The notes under the pieces were generated by a model. The model was not told where the DNA came from, did no database searches, and worked only from the letters and a program-made list of their open reading frames with translations. A program made the translations under genes and the position numbers. This document shows, one piece after another, positions 5,315-8,498 of a stretch of 8,498 nucleotides of DNA (position 1 is the stretch's first letter; every line of letters begins with the position of its first letter). This DNA comes from an uncultured Erysipelotrichaceae bacterium (GTDB lineage: Bacteria > Bacillota_I > Bacilli_A > Erysipelotrichales > Coprobacillaceae): contig CAMFRJ010000034.1 in NCBI GenBank assembly GCA_945981915.1, positions 1 to 8,498 of the forward strand. Reading direction: 5' to 3'.

Positions 5315-6697
5315 TTATGATTCATTAACGAGATTATGTATCCAAATTCCTTTATTAACAAGAATAATACCTAAAATAGCTTTCGGTATATCTAAACATT
5401 GTACAAACAAATAGACATAAAAAAGTGGTAGTTGTGTAAGTCGCGTCAATAAAAAAGCAGCAATAAATGAAATAGCAAATGTATAGACACTGTCAAATAA
5501 AAAAGTGAGTAATGTTTTTCCTCCCGCTCTTAAAGTAAAATAACTGCCATAATATAAAGAGATGATCGGCATCATACAAGCAGAAATAGATAATAACAAA
5601 GTTGCCAGCTCTCTTACCTGATGTGATGTCTTATAAACATATGGAATATATTGAGCACTTATCAACAAGCAAACACCAATGATGATACAACAAACACAAT
5701 TCATAGCTATCATTTTTAAATCATAATCTCTTGCCTGATCAATTTTGCCTGCACCGAGTTTTTGACCAACAATAATAGAAATGGAATTTCCCATTGCATA
5801 ACATACAATCATAAAGAAATTAACAACTGTGTTTGTCATATTGATAGCAGCAACTGCTGCTAATCCCCTCGTTGAATAGCATTGGCAAATAAGTGTCATA
5901 GAAACTGACCAAAGAATCTCATTACATAATAATGGTAAACCTCTCAAGATCATTTGTTTAGCCATTGTCAACGAAATAGCCAAATGATGATAAATCCCTT
6001 TTAAATAATCCAAGTGTTTTTCCAAATGACCGCCTATGACAATAATAAACATCTCTATATAACGTGCAATAACAGTTGCAATAGCTCCTCCTGTCACTTT
6101 TAAACAAGGAAAACCAAAATGTCCAAAAATCAATACATAATTAAGAACAAAATTAATACAAACTGCACTGACACTTGAAACCATTGGTAAAAAAGTATTT
6201 CCTGTTTCTCTAAGTGATGAAGCATAGATTTGCGAAATGACAAAGGGAAACAATCCTATTAACATAATTTTTAAATAAGTCATCGCAAAGTTCAGAGTTG
6301 CTAGTGTATCACCTGGTCGATCATTTTTATTTGTCAAAAACAAAGAAATAAAATCTTTTCCATATAACATCAATAATCCTATCGCAAACAAAGTTATCAA
6401 AAGACCAATAATCAATTTAAAATGAAAACAGCTTTGTAAACCTTTTTTATCTTTTTTTCCATAATATTGGGCCATAAAGATTCCTGGTCCACTCAATGCT
6501 CCAAAAATAGTAATATTAAAAACCTGTAACAACTGATTTGTGATAGATACACCACTCATTGATAATGTCCCTAATTGACCAATCATAATATTATCTAAAA
6601 GATTCACAAAATGAGTCACACCATTTTGAATAATAATGGGTATTGCGACTGTCAAAACCATCTTATAGAATTTTTTATCACCTATTAATTTTCTCAT
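5315..6697 (-). CDS. MATE-family multidrug/toxin efflux transporter
   Basis: A 460-residue integral membrane protein of the MATE (MatE/NorM-like) family, which exports drugs or metabolites in exchange for Na+ or H+. About 12 hydrophobic segments fall in two homologous lobes: lobe 1 opens with AIPIIIQNGVTHFVNLLDNIMIG (18-40) and contains SLRETGNTFLP (161-171) and GGAIATVIARYIE (203-215); lobe 2 opens with GLPLLCNEILWSVS (253-266) and contains GQKLGAGKIDQA (311-322) and TLRAGGKTLL (388-397). Length is typical. Start is the ATG at 6695-6697 with AGAGG 5 bases upstream; a longer in-frame reading back to 6766 adds 23 hydrophilic residues, overlaps the preceding gene and has no ribosome binding site. 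Substrate unknown. The downstream cupin may bind a related small molecule, which is speculation from adjacency only. Confidence 0.93.
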   Translation of the reverse strand: MRKLIGDKKFYKMVLTVAIPIIIQNGVTHFVNLLDNIMIGQLGTLSMSGVSITNQLLQVFNITIFGALSGPGIFMAQYYGKKDKKGLQSCFHFKLIIGLLITLFAIGLLMLYGKDFISLFLTNKNDRPGDTLATLNFAMTYLKIMLIGLFPFVISQIYASSLRETGNTFLPMVSSVSAVCINFVLNYVLIFGHFGFPCLKVTGGAIATVIARYIEMFIIVIGGHLEKHLDYLKGIYHHLAISLTMAKQMILRGLPLLCNEILWSVSMTLICQCYSTRGLAAVAAINMTNTVVNFFMIVCYAMGNSISIIVGQKLGAGKIDQARDYDLKMIAMNCVCCIIIGVCLLISAQYIPYVYKTSHQVRELATLLLSISACMMPIISLYYGSYFTLRAGGKTLLTFLFDSVYTFAISFIAAFLLTRLTQLPLFYVYLFVQCLDIPKAILGIILVNKGIWIHNLVNES

Positions 6698-6726
6698 ATA
6701 AACCTCTTTTTTGTAAACGTAAGCAT

Positions 6727-6755
6727 ATTCTATCATAAGTTCACTATGATGAAAA
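6727..6755 (-). promoter_or_regulatory. possible promoter and operator of the MATE gene
   Basis: TTTTCA (-35, 6750-6755), a 17-base spacer and TAGAAT (-10, 6727-6732) preceded by TGA, giving an extended -10. An inverted repeat ATCATA/TATGAT (6732-6737 and 6745-6750, 7-base gap) fills the spacer, where a repressor could act. Neither hexamer is perfect, so moderate confidence. Confidence 0.45.
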
Positions 6756-7040
6756 CTACTGTTCAAGATGATTCTTTTTTAAAATCTCTTCTATTTTTTC
6801 TATTGACTGCCTTAATGTTTCCATATTGTCATCATTATTATCGCTTGTATCATTTTTATCATTATTATCAATAGCACTTTGCATCGTACTATTCCATGTT
6901 GAAGAAGCTGATAAAATATCACCAACAACTGTAAACCAACCACCAATGAGTCCTTGTTGATCTGTTGTTAATTGATCAATTAATATATAACTCACAAAAA
7001 CAGCACTTGTGATAAAAGATAAAGAAGATTGATTATTCAT
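6756..7040 (-). CDS. small protein of unknown function with N-terminal hydrophobic segment
   Basis: A 94-residue protein I cannot assign. Residues 7-22 (LSFITSAVFVSYILID) are hydrophobic enough for one membrane helix. Residues 30-48 (GLIGGWFTVVGDILSASS) form a second amphipathic or weakly hydrophobic block, reminiscent of short Bacillota proteins with a G-x-F-F-x2-h-G-D-x-L pattern (I recall DUF6774, unverified). Residues 58-72 are an Asn/Asp-rich low-complexity linker, and 73-92 (METLRQSIEKIEEILKKNHL) a probable amphipathic or coiled-coil helix. Start: ATG at 7038-7040 with GGTG 7-8 bases upstream; two GTG codons upstream fall in that ribosome binding site region. It begins 41 bases after the eno stop, beyond the eno terminator, and ends 58 bases before the MATE start. 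No clear promoter of its own is visible; leaky eno termination could supply it. Confidence 0.6.
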   Translation of the reverse strand: MNNQSSLSFITSAVFVSYILIDQLTTDQQGLIGGWFTVVGDILSASSTWNSTMQSAIDNNDKNDTSDNNDDNMETLRQSIEKIEEILKKNHLEQ

Positions 7041-7067
7041 AAATATCACCACTTTATAATATGATAT

Positions 7068-8392
<1,325 letters not shown>

Positions 8393-8425
8393 TCACATTC
8401 CATTTCTTTCTTATTTTTTTCTAAG

Positions 8426-8453
8426 TTTTTATCATTATTTTGATAAAATTCAA
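8426..8453 (-). promoter_or_regulatory. possible eno promoter
   Basis: TTGAAT (-35, 8448-8453), a 16-base spacer and TAAAAA (-10, 8426-8431) preceded by TGA (extended -10). Each hexamer matches the consensus at four of six positions, so this is a tentative call in very AT-rich DNA. The spacer contains an 8-bp inverted repeat (TTTTATCA/TGATAAAA, 8427-8434 and 8441-8448). Confidence 0.35.
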
Positions 8454-8485
8454 TTTATCTTGACTATCTCAAAATAAATTGAATT
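8447..8485. repeat. 17-bp inverted repeat upstream of eno
   Basis: Arms 8447-8463 (AATTCAATTTATCTTGA) and 8469-8485 (TCAAAATAAATTGAATT) are inverted repeats with one mismatch, separated by a 5-base loop (CTATC). It may be a terminator of an upstream gene outside the window (the U-tract on the minus strand is short, four T) or a regulator-binding site overlapping the possible eno -35. Confidence 0.8.
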
Positions 8486-8498
8486 ATCACATTTATTC

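Noticed and set aside
6698..6766. N-terminal extension of the MATE protein to 6766
   Set aside because: Overlaps the preceding gene and the possible promoter, no ribosome binding site, and the shorter form has the normal family length.

Overview
The window is an AT-rich segment of a low-GC Gram-positive genome (Bacillota). Gene content suggests a gut-type Erysipelotrichia relative: a NadB-NadC fusion beside nadA and a NiaR-type repressor, and a PTS IIB-ROK fusion protein. That placement is inference from recalled gene architectures, not from a marker gene. All seven recognisable genes lie on the minus strand, so the biological reading order is from high to low coordinates. The first 44 bases are not genomic. 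They are an Illumina Nextera i7 adapter carrying what I recognise as index N701, so the true contig begins at base 45 and the first gene is cut artificially.

Reading 5'->3' on the minus strand: enolase (eno, 8389-7082) ends in its own terminator. A small membrane-anchored protein of unknown function follows (7040-6756), then a MATE-family efflux transporter (6697-5315) and a small single-domain cupin (5278-4943) with its own promoter inside the end of the MATE gene and a strong terminator. Next is an isolated gene (4808-3405) joining an uncharacterised N-terminal region, a lactose/cellobiose-type PTS IIB domain and a degenerate ROK domain, bounded by terminators on both sides. Last comes the NAD de novo operon nadA (3313-2408), nadBC (2399-372), niaR (348 to the contig edge), with a promoter and a 26-bp palindrome that is a good candidate NiaR operator.

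The NAD operon makes chemical and regulatory sense. The NadB part oxidises L-aspartate to iminoaspartate, NadA condenses it with dihydroxyacetone phosphate to quinolinate, and the NadC part converts quinolinate to nicotinate mononucleotide. NiaR would sense nicotinate and repress the operon. The NadB half lacks its usual C-terminal helical domain. At the domain junction there is a near-ideal Shine-Dalgarno plus ATG that could also give free NadC.

Start codons were revised from the longest open frames for four genes (IIB-ROK protein, cupin, MATE, small membrane protein) using ribosome binding sites and promoters. No rRNA, tRNA, CRISPR array, insertion sequence or phage gene was seen. No gene-free stretch exceeds 300 bases; the longest is 4809-4942.
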